Below, in pieces: positions 49,828-58,969 of a DNA stretch of 64,000 bases. Numbering within the stretch: the first letter of the stretch is position 1; every line of letters starts with the position of its first letter. The notes beneath the pieces were generated by a model, which was not told the DNA's origin, made no database searches, and saw only the letters and a list, made by a program, of their open reading frames with translations. Source of the stretch: Mesorhizobium sp. ES1-1 (GTDB lineage Bacteria; Pseudomonadota; Alphaproteobacteria; Rhizobiales; Rhizobiaceae); assembly GCF_020164785.1 (NCBI RefSeq), contig NZ_JAIUGX010000003.1:310001-374000 (forward strand), in the 5' to 3' direction. A program made the translations under genes and the position numbers.

Positions 49828-51591
49828 CTAGGCGACCTCCCGCCGGGCGTCGAGCATGGCGGCCAAATCGTCGGGGCCTAGCGGCCGGGCGGCGCTGAGC
49901 CCGGTAACGTGTTCGGCGAAGCGCACGGTCTGCGGCGGCACCAGGCCCGCCGACGCCATGGCCGGGCCGTCGTGGAAAACGTCGCGCAGGCCGCCCTGGC
50001 GCACGATCCTGCCGCCATTCATCACGACCATGCGGCTGACGTAGCCCGGCAGGAGATAGAGATGATGCGTGATCAGCACCACCGTCTTGCCTTTTTGGTT
50101 CAAGGTCCGCAGCATGTCCAGAATGGCGAGCGAACCGCGCCAGTCCTGGCCGGTGGTCGGCTCGTCGAAGATGAGGATCGGCGGCTGGAGCGCCAGTACG
50201 GCGGCAATAACGACGCGCAGCCGGTCGCCCCGGCTGAGCGCCATAGGGTGGTGGCCCGCTGCCCAGCCCAAATCCATGTCGGCCAGTGAACGCGCCACGG
50301 TCGCGTCGATCTCCGCCTGCGGCTTGCGCATCATCGACAGCGCGAAGCCGACCTCCTTGGCGACCGTGTCGCAAAACAGCTGAGCGTGGGCGTTCTGCGA
50401 GACGTAGCCGATGCGCCGCGCCAGATCGCTGATCTTGAGACCGGCAATGTCCTCGCCCCCGACACGCACCGCACCCGATGTCGGCGACAAAAGGCCAAGG
50501 AAATGGCGCACCAGCGTCGACTTGCCGCTGCCGTTGCGACCGACAATGCCGAGGAACTCGCCGGGCGCCACGGTGAGGTCGATGCCGAGCAATGCCTGTG
50601 TCCCGTCGGGATAGACATGCGTCAAGCCTTCGACGGTGAGCGCCGACCCCACCGAATGGTCGCGCGGCGCATCGCCCGGTACAGCCGGCAAGGAAAATGG
50701 GAGCGGATTGGCGGCGATCGCCTGTTCTGCAGCGGCCAGCGTCACCGGCAGCGCGGCGAGCGGTTTGCGGTGGTGCGTTGCGCGCGCCAGCGCCTCGAAA
50801 CTGCGCACGATATCTGGCGGACGTACGCGATGTTCGGCCAGCATGCGTGTCTCGGCAAAGACCTGCGCAGGCGGTCCTTCGGCCACGACCTTGCCGTCGG
50901 AGACCAGCAGAATGCGGTCGGCGATCTCGGCCAGTTCCTCGCTGGCATGGCTGGTGACGATCACGGTCAGGCCATTGTCGCGATTGAGGCGCCGCAGGAT
51001 GGCAAACACCTCGCCGGCCGCGACTGGATCGAGTTGCGAGGTCGGTTCGTCGAGCACGATGATGTCCGAGGACAGAGCCAGGGCGGCCGCAATGGACAGC
51101 CGCTGCTTCTGGCCGCCCGAGAGGTTCGCGGGATGGCGGGCTTCCTGTCCGGCAAGGCCGACCGCGTCCAGCGCTTCGCGGACGCGCACGGCCATTTGCG
51201 GCGTCGGCACTTTCAGGTTTTCCAGCGCGAAGGCGACCTCGCCTTCCACCGTGGTGGCGGTGATCTGCGTTTCGGGATCTTCGAACACCATGCCGACGAG
51301 CTTTGCCAGCCGGCTGGTCGGCGTATCGATGGCGTCGAGGCCGTTGATATGCACGCTGCCGAAGAATTCGCCGCCGAAGAACTGCGGCACGATGCCGTTG
51401 AGCGCCAGGCATAGTGTCGTCTTGCCGGCCCCCGTCGGTCCGATGATGCCGACGATCTCGCCGCGGTTAATGGTCAGGCTGATGGCGTCCAGCGCCGGGC
51501 GTGCGGCGCCGGGATAGCGGTAGGTGACGCCGTCGAAGCGGATGAGCGGGCCTGCGGCCCGTTCATCCTCGTCTTGCGCGGCCAGCGCCAT
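49828..51591 (-). CDS. ECF transporter fused ATPase (A-A') component
   Basis: This 587-residue protein contains two ABC ATPase domains. Domain 1 has Walker A GPTGAGKTT (51-59), signature LSGGQKQR and Walker B IIVLDEPTS. Domain 2 has Walker A GRNGSGKST (351-359), Walker B ILIFDEPTTGQD and a degenerate signature ALSRGDRLR in place of LSGGQ. A Pro/Ala-rich linker joins them. Such fusions occur in group II ECF transporters such as YkoD. Its ATG overlaps the S-component stop by one base (TGATG). Confidence 0.9.
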   Translation of the reverse strand: MALAAQDEDERAAGPLIRFDGVTYRYPGAARPALDAISLTINRGEIVGIIGPTGAGKTTLCLALNGIVPQFFGGEFFGSVHINGLDAIDTPTSRLAKLVGMVFEDPETQITATTVEGEVAFALENLKVPTPQMAVRVREALDAVGLAGQEARHPANLSGGQKQRLSIAAALALSSDIIVLDEPTSQLDPVAAGEVFAILRRLNRDNGLTVIVTSHASEELAEIADRILLVSDGKVVAEGPPAQVFAETRMLAEHRVRPPDIVRSFEALARATHHRKPLAALPVTLAAAEQAIAANPLPFSLPAVPGDAPRDHSVGSALTVEGLTHVYPDGTQALLGIDLTVAPGEFLGIVGRNGSGKSTLVRHFLGLLSPTSGAVRVGGEDIAGLKISDLARRIGYVSQNAHAQLFCDTVAKEVGFALSMMRKPQAEIDATVARSLADMDLGWAAGHHPMALSRGDRLRVVIAAVLALQPPILIFDEPTTGQDWRGSLAILDMLRTLNQKGKTVVLITHHLYLLPGYVSRMVVMNGGRIVRQGGLRDVFHDGPAMASAGLVPPQTVRFAEHVTGLSAARPLGPDDLAAMLDARREVA

Positions 51592-52367
51592 CAGTAGCCC
51601 GCCATCTTGGCCTTTGCGATCGGCGAGCGGCGAATCGCGGCAAGCAGCGCGAAGGCGACAAGCGCGCCGACGGCGGTGAACACGACACGTTCGAGCAGGA
51701 TGATGACCACCAGCGGAGGCCAAACCTCGGCAGGCCACGGGTTGGTGGCGAAGGACGGCACCCAGTTGAGCTGTATGCCAGCCGTCGAGCCGAAGAAGAA
51801 CACGACGAAATAGGCGCAATAGAGCCAAAGGCTGGGCGAGCCGCCGCGAATCTGGGCGATCGCCCAGTTGCGGATTTGGGGGATGGCGATGAGGATCAGC
51901 GCGACATCGACTGTGAAGACGTTGCTGAGCCAAAGCCAGAAGCCGATGCCGAACGACAGCGACTGGTAGAGGTAGAACAGGTTGGCGGCCAGCGTGATGA
52001 CCCACGGCACGTACCACATCGAGCGGTTCGGATACATGACCATGCCGACGGTGAAGGCGCTCATGGCGCCCATCAAGGGGCTCCAGGGACCGAGATTGGT
52101 GTAGGGCGCGATGACGTTGCCGACCAGAATGCCGATGACCGAGGCGATCGGGCCGGCAATCGGTCCGAGCAGGAGGCCGAGCAGCGGATGGATGACATCA
52201 TGCAGCGGCCAGCCGCCGCCCATGCCGCCGACCACGATCGAAGCCGGGATGAATGCCAGAACGGCGACAAGCGCCGCCATGATGGCCGTGTAGGAAACGG
52301 GTGCGCCTCCTATCGAGACTCCCCCGGTGGTGGCGAGACTGCGTGGTTGCGGTGCTTCGGCTGTCAT
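51591..52367 (-). CDS. ECF transporter substrate-binding (S) component
   Basis: This 258-residue integral membrane protein has about six hydrophobic segments. GGPxHD-like HDVIHPLLGLLLGPIAGPIASVIG and GPWSPLMGAMSAF suit an ECF S component. Its substrate cannot be predicted: I recognise none of the BioY, ThiT, CbiM or RibU signatures, and I see no riboswitch upstream. It is the first gene of the leftward S-A-T-SnoaL-oxidoreductase operon. A perfect T-N11-A palindrome lies 100-116 bases upstream, and a LysR gene precedes it. Confidence 0.8.
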   Translation of the reverse strand: MTAEAPQPRSLATTGGVSIGGAPVSYTAIMAALVAVLAFIPASIVVGGMGGGWPLHDVIHPLLGLLLGPIAGPIASVIGILVGNVIAPYTNLGPWSPLMGAMSAFTVGMVMYPNRSMWYVPWVITLAANLFYLYQSLSFGIGFWLWLSNVFTVDVALILIAIPQIRNWAIAQIRGGSPSLWLYCAYFVVFFFGSTAGIQLNWVPSFATNPWPAEVWPPLVVIILLERVVFTAVGALVAFALLAAIRRSPIAKAKMAGY

Positions 52368-52466
52368 GATGTTCCCCTTTTTTGAGCAGCATTTTTGCTG
52401 GTTGTGTTCCCAGGGGCATGTTAGCCGAAACGACGCTGCTTCAAAGCATCAAAGAGCGCGCGCGGC

Positions 52467-52483
52467 GTTGCCTAAAAGGCAAC
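52467..52483 (-). promoter_or_regulatory. Palindrome GTTGCCT-N3-AGGCAAC upstream of the ECF operon
   Basis: The palindrome, with T-N11-A inside, lies between the LysR stop and the ECF S-component start, in the 142-base gap 52368-52509. It may bind the LysR protein or end the LysR transcript. No T-tract follows. Confidence 0.5.
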
Positions 52484-52509
52484 ACCACATCCATCGCGGG
52501 CTGTTCGCT

Positions 52510-53406
52510 TTATTGACTGGCAATGAGGTTGCTTAGCCTCTCGACGAGATGGCTGGGCAACGGCGCCAGGCGGCCGCGTGCGCGATGCACGACGCTGAGC
52601 GTCTGCGTGAAGCGGGACAATTCAGCGATCGGAATGAAGATCGCTTCGCCCGAAAGATGGGTATGCAGCACGTCGATCCGGTTGAGGATGGCGATGCCCT
52701 GGTCGAGAAGGGCGAAATGCTTGAGCAGTTCGAAACTGTTCGATTCCAGCACCGGTTCGATGGACAGGCCCGCCGATGCGCAAGCATGGTCGAACCGGTC
52801 ACGCAGCATGACGCCCGGCTGCGGCATGATCAGCGGGAAGCGCCTGAGGTCACCGAGGCGCAGAAGGGCTTTCGAAGCCAGTTCATGGTCGGGAAGCAGG
52901 AATGCGCCGCAGCCGCTCGCCATGGAGGCCGCGACGGTGAGGTTTGGTGTGTCGGGCAGGTCGAAGGCAAAGCCGAGGTCAATCTCGCCGGCGGCGACCT
53001 GCAAGGCGATCTCGTCCGAGGGCAGAACACTGACGGAAAAGCGCGTGAAGGGCCGTTCACGGCGATAGTCGGCCAAGGCGTAGGAGAGCATGTCGCTGGC
53101 CAGTCCGCCAACGGTGGCGATCGAGGCGCTGGCGAAACGCGCATCCTTCAGCGTTTCTATCCGTTCGATGGCCTTGCGGTGGTGCTTGAGCGTGTCGCGG
53201 GCGTGCGCGATGAGCACCTCGCCGGCGGCGGTGGGACGCATCTGGCCCGGCAAGCGTTCGAAAAGCGGCGTGCCAAGCTGCTGTTCCAGGGCGATGATCT
53301 GGCGGTTGATCGCCGATGCCGCGACGTTGAGCGTGATGGCGGCCTTGCGGATGGATCCGCAGCGGGCGACCTCGTCGAGATAGCGGAGCAAGCGAGAGTG
53401 GATCAA
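52510..53406 (-). CDS. LysR family transcriptional regulator
   Basis: This 298-residue regulator has a winged-helix domain at about residues 5-62 (RYLDEVARCGSIRKAAITLNVAASAINRQI, quoted by its blocks ARCGSIRKAAITL and SAINRQI), followed by the substrate-binding domain. The sequence resembles the CynR/GltC group. It reads leftward toward the ECF operon, 142 bases upstream of it, so it is a plausible regulator, although not in the usual divergent arrangement. Confidence 0.9.
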   Translation of the reverse strand: MIHSRLLRYLDEVARCGSIRKAAITLNVAASAINRQIIALEQQLGTPLFERLPGQMRPTAAGEVLIAHARDTLKHHRKAIERIETLKDARFASASIATVGGLASDMLSYALADYRRERPFTRFSVSVLPSDEIALQVAAGEIDLGFAFDLPDTPNLTVAASMASGCGAFLLPDHELASKALLRLGDLRRFPLIMPQPGVMLRDRFDHACASAGLSIEPVLESNSFELLKHFALLDQGIAILNRIDVLHTHLSGEAIFIPIAELSRFTQTLSVVHRARGRLAPLPSHLVERLSNLIASQ

Positions 53407-53485
53407 CAGGCCTCCCGTGCGCTGGCACCAAATCGCTTATTGAAAAAGGCCGTTGCCGACCTTTCCCAATCGAAACCGCAAGGGC

Positions 53486-54142
53486 TCAGCCGATGGTCTG
53501 GCCGGTCTTTGCCCAATCGGCCGCGAACTGTTCGAGGCCCTTGTCGGTCAGCGGATGCTTGACCAAAGCCTTCAGCGTCGCCGGCGGCGCGGTGACGACG
53601 TCGGCGCCGATCAGGGCGGCCTGCTTGACATGGTTCACGGTGCGGACAGACGCCACCAGAATCTCGGTCTCATAATCGTAGTTGTCGTAGATCTGGCGGA
53701 TCTCCTGGATCAGTTCCATGCCGTCGAGGCCGATGTCGTCGACGCGCCCGACGAAGGGCGAGATGAACGAGGCGCCGGCCTTGGCGGCGAGCAGGGCCTG
53801 GTTGGCCGAGAAGCACAGCGTCACATTGACCATGCGATTCATTTCGGTGCGGATCGTCTTGCAGGCCCTGAGGCCGTCCAGCGTCAGCGGCACCTTGATG
53901 CAGACATTGTCGGCAATCTTGGCGAGAACATTGGCCTGCTGCATCATTTCGGCGTATTCCGTGCCGGTCACTTCGGCCGAGACCGGACCCTTGACGATGT
54001 CGCAGATCTGCTTGGTGACCTCGGCAATCTTGCCGCCCGATTTCAGGATCAGCGACGGGTTGGTGGTGACGCCGTCAAGCAGACCCAGATCGTTGAGCTC
54101 GCGGATATCCTTGACGTCGGCGGTGTCGACAAAAAATTTCAT
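53486..54142 (-). CDS. fsa: Fructose-6-phosphate aldolase-like transaldolase
   Basis: This 218-residue TIM-barrel enzyme belongs to the small transaldolase group (TalC/Fsa), which cleaves or transfers three-carbon units between sugar phosphates. The Schiff-base Lys83 is in NVCIKVPLT, and GVTTNPSLI and [11 protein letters not shown] are the other family blocks. The length fits Fsa rather than the 310-residue TalB. The start at 54142 has a strong AGGAGA site. It is divergent from priA. Confidence 0.92.
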   Translation of the reverse strand: MKFFVDTADVKDIRELNDLGLLDGVTTNPSLILKSGGKIAEVTKQICDIVKGPVSAEVTGTEYAEMMQQANVLAKIADNVCIKVPLTLDGLRACKTIRTEMNRMVNVTLCFSANQALLAAKAGASFISPFVGRVDDIGLDGMELIQEIRQIYDNYDYETEILVASVRTVNHVKQAALIGADVVTAPPATLKALVKHPLTDKGLEQFAADWAKTGQTIG

Positions 54143-54231
54143 GACGGTCTCCTGAGGATTTCGTCGTGCCAGCGAGGCACGTTCAGCGTTGCCCTTTGAT
54201 CTAGACCAAAGTCGGGGCAAGGTCACGTCTC

Positions 54232-56415
54232 ATGATCGAAGATTCGCCCTTTGTCTCGGCCGCGCCCGTGCTGGTGCCGATGCCGGCCGAACGCCCTTAC
54301 ACCTATGCGGTGCCCGCCGGCATGCGCGTTGTGCCGGGTTCGATCGTGCGCGTGCCGCTCGGTCCGCGGCAGGTTGCCGGCATCGTCTGGGATGGCGCCA
54401 TCGAGAGCGTCGATGCGAAAAAGCTGCGGCCGATCGAGCAGGTCTTCGACTGCCCTCCGATCGACCGTGCCATGCGCCGCTTCGTCGACTGGGTGGCGCA
54501 GTACACGCTGTCGCCTCCAGGTATGGTGGCGCGCATGCTGCTTCGCGCCCCGGAGGCGTTCGATCCGGAACCCTGGATCGAGGGATTGCAGCGGCGGCCG
54601 ATCGCCCCGGACCGGATGACGCCGGCGCGCATGCGCGTGCTGGAAGCAGCCGAGGGCGGGCTGGCCTGGACCCGGTCCGGCCTGGCGCACGCGGCAGGCG
54701 TGTCGTCGACGGTGATCGAGGGGCTGAAGGCGCAAGGCGTCTTCGAGACCGTGATGATCCCGCCGCGCCCGGTCGTCGCCGCGCCGGACCCTGGCTATTT
54801 CGCGCCGGAACTGATGCCGGATCAGGGCGATGCGGCACTGATGCTGCGCGCCAATGTCACGGCCGGCGTTTTCAATGTCACGCTGCTCGACGGCGTCACC
54901 GGATCGGGAAAGACCGAGGTCTATTTCGAGGCGGTGGCGGCGGCACTCGAGCAGGGCAAGCAGGTGCTGATCCTGCTGCCGGAGATCGCGCTGACGCATG
55001 CCTTCCTGGAGCGGTTCCAGCAGCGCTTCGGCGCCAAGCCGGGCGAATGGCACTCTGACCTGCCGCCGAGGATGCGCGAACGGGTGTGGCGGCAGGTGGC
55101 GGAAGGCAGCGTTCGCGTCGTCGCCGGCGCGCGCTCGGCGCTGTTCCTGCCGTTCAAGGAACTCGGCCTGATCGTTGTCGACGAGGAGCACGACCCCGCC
55201 TACAAGCAGGAGGACCGGGTCTTCTACAATGCGCGCGACATGGCGGTGGTGCGCGGCCATATTGGCGGCCTGCCGGTCGTGCTGGCGTCTGCGACGCCGT
55301 CGGTGGAAAGCCGGGTGAATGCGAGCCAGGGCAAATACAGCAGAGCCGTGCTCTCTGCCCGTTTCGCCGAGGCGGCGCTTCCGCAACTGAGGTCGATCGA
55401 CATGCGGCGCGCACCGCCGGCGCGCGGCGGCTTCCTGTCGCCGGTGCTGCTCGACCATATGCGCCAGACGCTGGAGCGGAAGGAGCAGTCGCTGCTTTTT
55501 CTCAACCGGCGTGGCTATGCGCCGCTGACGCTGTGCCGCGTCTGCGGCCACCGCTTCGGCTGCCCGGTCTGCTCGGCCTGGCTGGTCGAGCATCGCTTCC
55601 GCGGCCAACTCGTGTGCCATCATTGCGGGCATAATGAGCGCCGTCCCGAAGCGTGCCCGGAATGCGGCACGCTGGATCATCTGGTCGCCTGCGGACCGGG
55701 CGTCGAACGCATTGCCGAGGAGGTCGTCGCGCATTTTCCCGACGCCCGCACCATCGTGCTGTCGTCCGACATCATGGGCGGCGTGCGGCGGCTCAGGCTG
55801 GAGTTGGAGGCGATCGCCCATGGCGAGGCCGATATCGTCATCGGCACGCAGCTGGTCGCCAAGGGGCACAATTTTCCCAACATGACGCTGGTCGGCGTCG
55901 TCGATGCCGATCTCGGTCTTGCAAATGGCGATCCGCGCGCCGCCGAGCGCACCTTCCAGCTGCTCAGCCAGGTGACCGGCCGTGCCGGCCGAACCGGCAA
56001 GAAGAGCCTTGGCCTGCTGCAGACTTTCCAGCCCGACCATCCGGTGATGCGGGCGATCGTCTCCGGCGATGCCGAAGCGTTTTACGAGCGCGAGATCGCC
56101 GAGCGCGAACGGGCGGCCCTGCCGCCCTTCGGCCGGCTGGCCGGTGTCATCGTCAGCGCGGTGACGCGGGCCGAAGCCGAAGGCCATGCGCGCGGCCTGC
56201 GCCGCGCCGCGCCGGAGGCCGCCGACCTGTTCGTGCTTGGTCCGGCCGAGGCGCCGCTGTCCCTGCTCGGTGGCCGCCACCGCTTCCGCCTGCTGATCCA
56301 GGGCGAGAAGCGCGCCGACATGCAAGGTTTCATCCGCGCCATGCTGACCAATGGGCCGAAGCAGCGCGGCTCGGTCAGGGTGCAGGTCGATATCGACCCG
56401 CAGAGCTTTTTGTGA
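54232..56415 (+). CDS. priA: Primosomal protein N' (replication restart helicase)
   Basis: This 727-residue DEAH-type helicase restarts stalled replication forks. An N-terminal DNA-binding part leads to Walker A GVTGSGKTE (221-229) and the DEEH box (about 317-320). The zinc-binding domain with paired cysteines is visible in CRVCGHRFGCPVC, CHHCG and ACPECG (about 435-490). The C-terminal helicase motifs TQLVAKGHNFPN and QVTGRAGR follow. The ATG is 90 bases from the divergent fsa start. After its stop comes the AT-richer HEPN-like gene, then a small membrane protein and atpH. Confidence 0.95.
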   Translation: MIEDSPFVSAAPVLVPMPAERPYTYAVPAGMRVVPGSIVRVPLGPRQVAGIVWDGAIESVDAKKLRPIEQVFDCPPIDRAMRRFVDWVAQYTLSPPGMVARMLLRAPEAFDPEPWIEGLQRRPIAPDRMTPARMRVLEAAEGGLAWTRSGLAHAAGVSSTVIEGLKAQGVFETVMIPPRPVVAAPDPGYFAPELMPDQGDAALMLRANVTAGVFNVTLLDGVTGSGKTEVYFEAVAAALEQGKQVLILLPEIALTHAFLERFQQRFGAKPGEWHSDLPPRMRERVWRQVAEGSVRVVAGARSALFLPFKELGLIVVDEEHDPAYKQEDRVFYNARDMAVVRGHIGGLPVVLASATPSVESRVNASQGKYSRAVLSARFAEAALPQLRSIDMRRAPPARGGFLSPVLLDHMRQTLERKEQSLLFLNRRGYAPLTLCRVCGHRFGCPVCSAWLVEHRFRGQLVCHHCGHNERRPEACPECGTLDHLVACGPGVERIAEEVVAHFPDARTIVLSSDIMGGVRRLRLELEAIAHGEADIVIGTQLVAKGHNFPNMTLVGVVDADLGLANGDPRAAERTFQLLSQVTGRAGRTGKKSLGLLQTFQPDHPVMRAIVSGDAEAFYEREIAERERAALPPFGRLAGVIVSAVTRAEAEGHARGLRRAAPEAADLFVLGPAEAPLSLLGGRHRFRLLIQGEKRADMQGFIRAMLTNGPKQRGSVRVQVDIDPQSFL

Positions 56416-56582
56416 GGTTGACGCTTCCAGCGATAGGCTGCCTTCAACGAAAACGGAATGTCACATGAAACCCTTGGCCTGTTCGGCGGTATTAGTTGGG
56501 AAACGGCGGGATGCATCGAGGGTGAAGCGGCGTCCAAGCAGGCCGGTATTCAAAATAATTCCAATTTCTCGCCGGAGTGTTA

Positions 56583-57635
56583 ATGAAGTCCTTATTGAAT
56601 AAGAAGTTCGAGATCATCGCTTTAGCACCAAAAGTATTTCGAAGCGAAGATACTTCGAGTTGGAGTGCCCTACTTGAAATGAGTGGCAAGGTGAGCATGG
56701 ACCATGCGCCTCATTCGTTCCTCACCATTGAGCAGCGAAACGGAGACCATCTTCGAAAGATCGCGTCGAACATTGACACGATGAGTGAGACTTCAAAAGT
56801 CCTCGTTTTCCACATTGCCTTGGATAGAAAGCTGATCGCGACGTACGTCGACCGTTCCCGCGAAATTGTTAGAAAGTCATTTGAGGAAAAGGCCTCACCC
56901 ACAGAGATCGATTTTGCGAGTGCACTGCGGCGCACAAAAGGCGTGGTATTCCATGGCGAGCTCCTTAGAGATTTTGAGCTGAAAACCTACACCATTCTGA
57001 TGGCATCTCACATTGCTGATCCGCTGGCGGTCTCAGTCAATCGTGTTGTATCATTGAGTGGGGGTGATGGGGCTACGTCTGAGCGGTTTAAGATCAACCT
57101 TCAGAATAGAAGTGACTGCGCATCTGTCGTGGCATTGAAAAAGTTATCCGCGAAGAACGTTTATGACTTCCTATGGGGCAGACCGAAAGAGATAACCGGT
57201 GAGCCCAAATCGCAATTTATGAAGGGTGTGAGCTACGTTTCCCAGATTTTTAGGAACTCCGAAAACCCCTTGATCGGGTTTATGTGGTCGCTTGCTGCAA
57301 TCGAGGCGATGCTGTCGACTTCGTCGGACAAAGCTAATAGCGGGGTTTTGGAATTACGATTACGAGCGCTACTGGACGGCGAAAAGTCAGACCACGTACT
57401 TGGTAAATTTCGTGATCTGTACAAATACCGGAACGCACTATTCCATGGCAACGTTGCGTTGCCTTACTCGTTCGATGGTCGAAATCTGTTTGGCTTCCAC
57501 GGCGTCAAACATTCGAACACGATGCCCTACGAGATTGCGTCATTCACTCACGCCCTCGCCCTGAAAATTCTCCAACGTTTCTTCGAATTGGGAATGTACG
57601 ACGTAGAATACGAAACTTCGGTGGCAAAAAAGTAA
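56583..57635 (+). CDS. HEPN-like protein, AT-richer than its neighbours
   Basis: This 350-residue protein has in its C-terminal region a HEPN-type motif: RNALFH at residues 283-288 (R-x4-H) in the context LYKYRNALFHGNVALPY, preceded by WSLAAIEAML. These features match Apea-like HEPN domains, which are often RNases in defence or toxin systems. The first 230 residues show no known domain. The base composition is clearly lower in GC than priA and atpH on either side, with more A/T-ending codons, which suggests transfer. I chose the ATG at 56583 (CGGAG upstream); a GTG two codons earlier is possible. No partner gene is adjacent. Confidence 0.65.
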   Translation: MKSLLNKKFEIIALAPKVFRSEDTSSWSALLEMSGKVSMDHAPHSFLTIEQRNGDHLRKIASNIDTMSETSKVLVFHIALDRKLIATYVDRSREIVRKSFEEKASPTEIDFASALRRTKGVVFHGELLRDFELKTYTILMASHIADPLAVSVNRVVSLSGGDGATSERFKINLQNRSDCASVVALKKLSAKNVYDFLWGRPKEITGEPKSQFMKGVSYVSQIFRNSENPLIGFMWSLAAIEAMLSTSSDKANSGVLELRLRALLDGEKSDHVLGKFRDLYKYRNALFHGNVALPYSFDGRNLFGFHGVKHSNTMPYEIASFTHALALKILQRFFELGMYDVEYETSVAKK

Positions 57636-57766
57636 GGGAGGGCCAATGCCGAGGCGGCGATGGCTCGCGCTGGCTGGCTAGGCCCTAAATAGCCGGCACC
57701 TCTGGCATATGTCTGTGCCTCCGGTAGAATGCCCGCAATTTCAAAACAGGCATTTCGAGGGACAGT

Positions 57767-58162
57767 ATGGATTTCACGTTTCCATGGCCGATGAGCCAGG
57801 GTGAATGGCTGGCCTGGTCGAGCGCCGTCTTCACCGTGCTGCTCGGCCTCCTGTTCTTCCTGGCGCCCGGACTGGCCTTCCGCGTCCTGCGCCTGCAGGC
57901 CAGGCCTGAGAAGGCGGCGGCGATCGCCGAGGGGCGCGGCAGGATGTCGGGATTTTATCTCGGCGTCGGCCTTTGCTGCGTCCTGCTGGCGCAGCCGCTG
58001 GTCTACATGGCGCTCGGTTTCTCCTGGCTCTTCACCGCCTTTGGCCGCCTGCTGTCGATGATGTCGGATGGCGCCAACACACCTTTCAATTGGGTTTCCA
58101 TTTTGGTGGAATTGGTGCTGGCGGCACTGCCGCTTGCATTCGCATTCGGGTTTGTCCCATGA
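57767..58162 (+). CDS. Small inner-membrane protein, possibly DUF4345-like
   Basis: This is a 131-residue protein with about four hydrophobic segments (residues 18-38, 62-80, 82-95 and 110-130). The arrangement resembles DUF4345-type proteins, but I am not sure of it. The ATG has a good GAGGGA site. It lies between the HEPN-like gene and atpH. No function is known. Confidence 0.7.
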   Translation: MDFTFPWPMSQGEWLAWSSAVFTVLLGLLFFLAPGLAFRVLRLQARPEKAAAIAEGRGRMSGFYLGVGLCCVLLAQPLVYMALGFSWLFTAFGRLLSMMSDGANTPFNWVSILVELVLAALPLAFAFGFVP

Positions 58163-58244
58163 ATCCAACGCTATTCCTGCGTGTAGCGCGCCAGTCTTTC
58201 GCCGGATGCGACAATAGTGCCTGAAAACCATGCGGAACGACGCA

Positions 58245-58272
58245 TTGCGGTCTTAAAATGCCTGTGCTAGAC
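58245..58272 (+). promoter_or_regulatory. Possible promoter of the atpHAGDC operon
   Basis: TTGCGG and CTAGAC, separated by 16 bases, form a fair alphaproteobacterial sigma-70-type match about 137 bases before the atpH GTG. It is a reading only. Confidence 0.35.
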
Positions 58273-58408
58273 GGCAATCGACTTTCGGCCGGGGATAGCG
58301 GAAGCCGCGCCTCCGAGCTTGGAAAAATGCAGTAAGGTCAAAGATTTAGCCAGAGTTCTCGCTCGCGCCAACAATCCGAGACCTGTCAGACAAGAGAAAA
58401 GACGGTCC

Positions 58409-58969
58409 GTGGCTCAATCGTCATCGCCAATCTCGGGTGTCGCAGAACGCTACGCTGGTTCGCTGTTCGAACTCGCGCAGCAGGCCAATTCCGTGGCCCA
58501 GGTCGAGGCCGACCTCAACAGTTTCGAGACGATGCTCGCCAGCAGCGCCGACCTGACCCGCCTCATCAACAGTCCGGTGTTCTCAAGCGAGGACCAGGCC
58601 AAGGCCATCGCGGCGATCGCCGACAAGTCCGGCATCGCCGGCCTGACCGGCAATTTCCTGCGCGTCGTTGCGCGCAACCGCCGCCTGTTCGCCATACCTG
58701 GCATGATCAGGGCGTTCCGCCAGATCGCCGCCGAACATCGTGGCGAGGCAGCGGCCGACGTCACCTCGGCGCACGAGCTGACGCCGGAGCAGCAGACCGA
58801 ACTCAAGGCGGCGCTGAAGAGCGTTGCCGGCAAGGACGTGACCATTTCCGTTACCGTCGATCCGTCGCTGCTCGGCGGGCTGGTGGTTAAGATGGGCTCG
58901 CGCCAGATCGACACGTCGCTTAAAACCAAACTCAATTCGCTCAAGCTTGCACTGAAAGAGGTCGGCTGA
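58409..58969 (+). CDS. atpH: ATP synthase F1 delta subunit
   Basis: This 186-residue subunit links F1 to the F0 stator. I chose the GTG at 58409 ([23 protein letters not shown]), which gives the family length; the frame continues upstream but without support. Blocks [10 protein letters not shown] and the C-terminal [22 protein letters not shown] are characteristic. Its stop overlaps the atpA ATG by one base (TGATG), so translation is coupled. The F0 genes are not in the window, as is normal for Rhizobiales. Confidence 0.94.
   Translation: MAQSSSPISGVAERYAGSLFELAQQANSVAQVEADLNSFETMLASSADLTRLINSPVFSSEDQAKAIAAIADKSGIAGLTGNFLRVVARNRRLFAIPGMIRAFRQIAAEHRGEAAADVTSAHELTPEQQTELKAALKSVAGKDVTISVTVDPSLLGGLVVKMGSRQIDTSLKTKLNSLKLALKEVG

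Noticed and set aside
48557..51412. A 951-codon open frame on the minus strand covering the ECF ATPase and T genes
   Set aside because: Most of it is an out-of-frame reading of the fused ATPase and EcfT genes. Only its last 148 codons, from the GTG at 49003, are a real gene (SnoaL-like).
54223..56325. A 700-codon open frame on the minus strand opposite priA
   Set aside because: It is antisense to priA, is rich in Arg, Gln and His as such shadows are, and has no start context. PriA motifs are clear on the other strand.
56464..56602. A 45-codon open frame before the HEPN-like gene, as a possible partner or antitoxin
   Set aside because: It overlaps the HEPN start, is rich in Arg and Pro, and has no ribosome site or recognisable fold.
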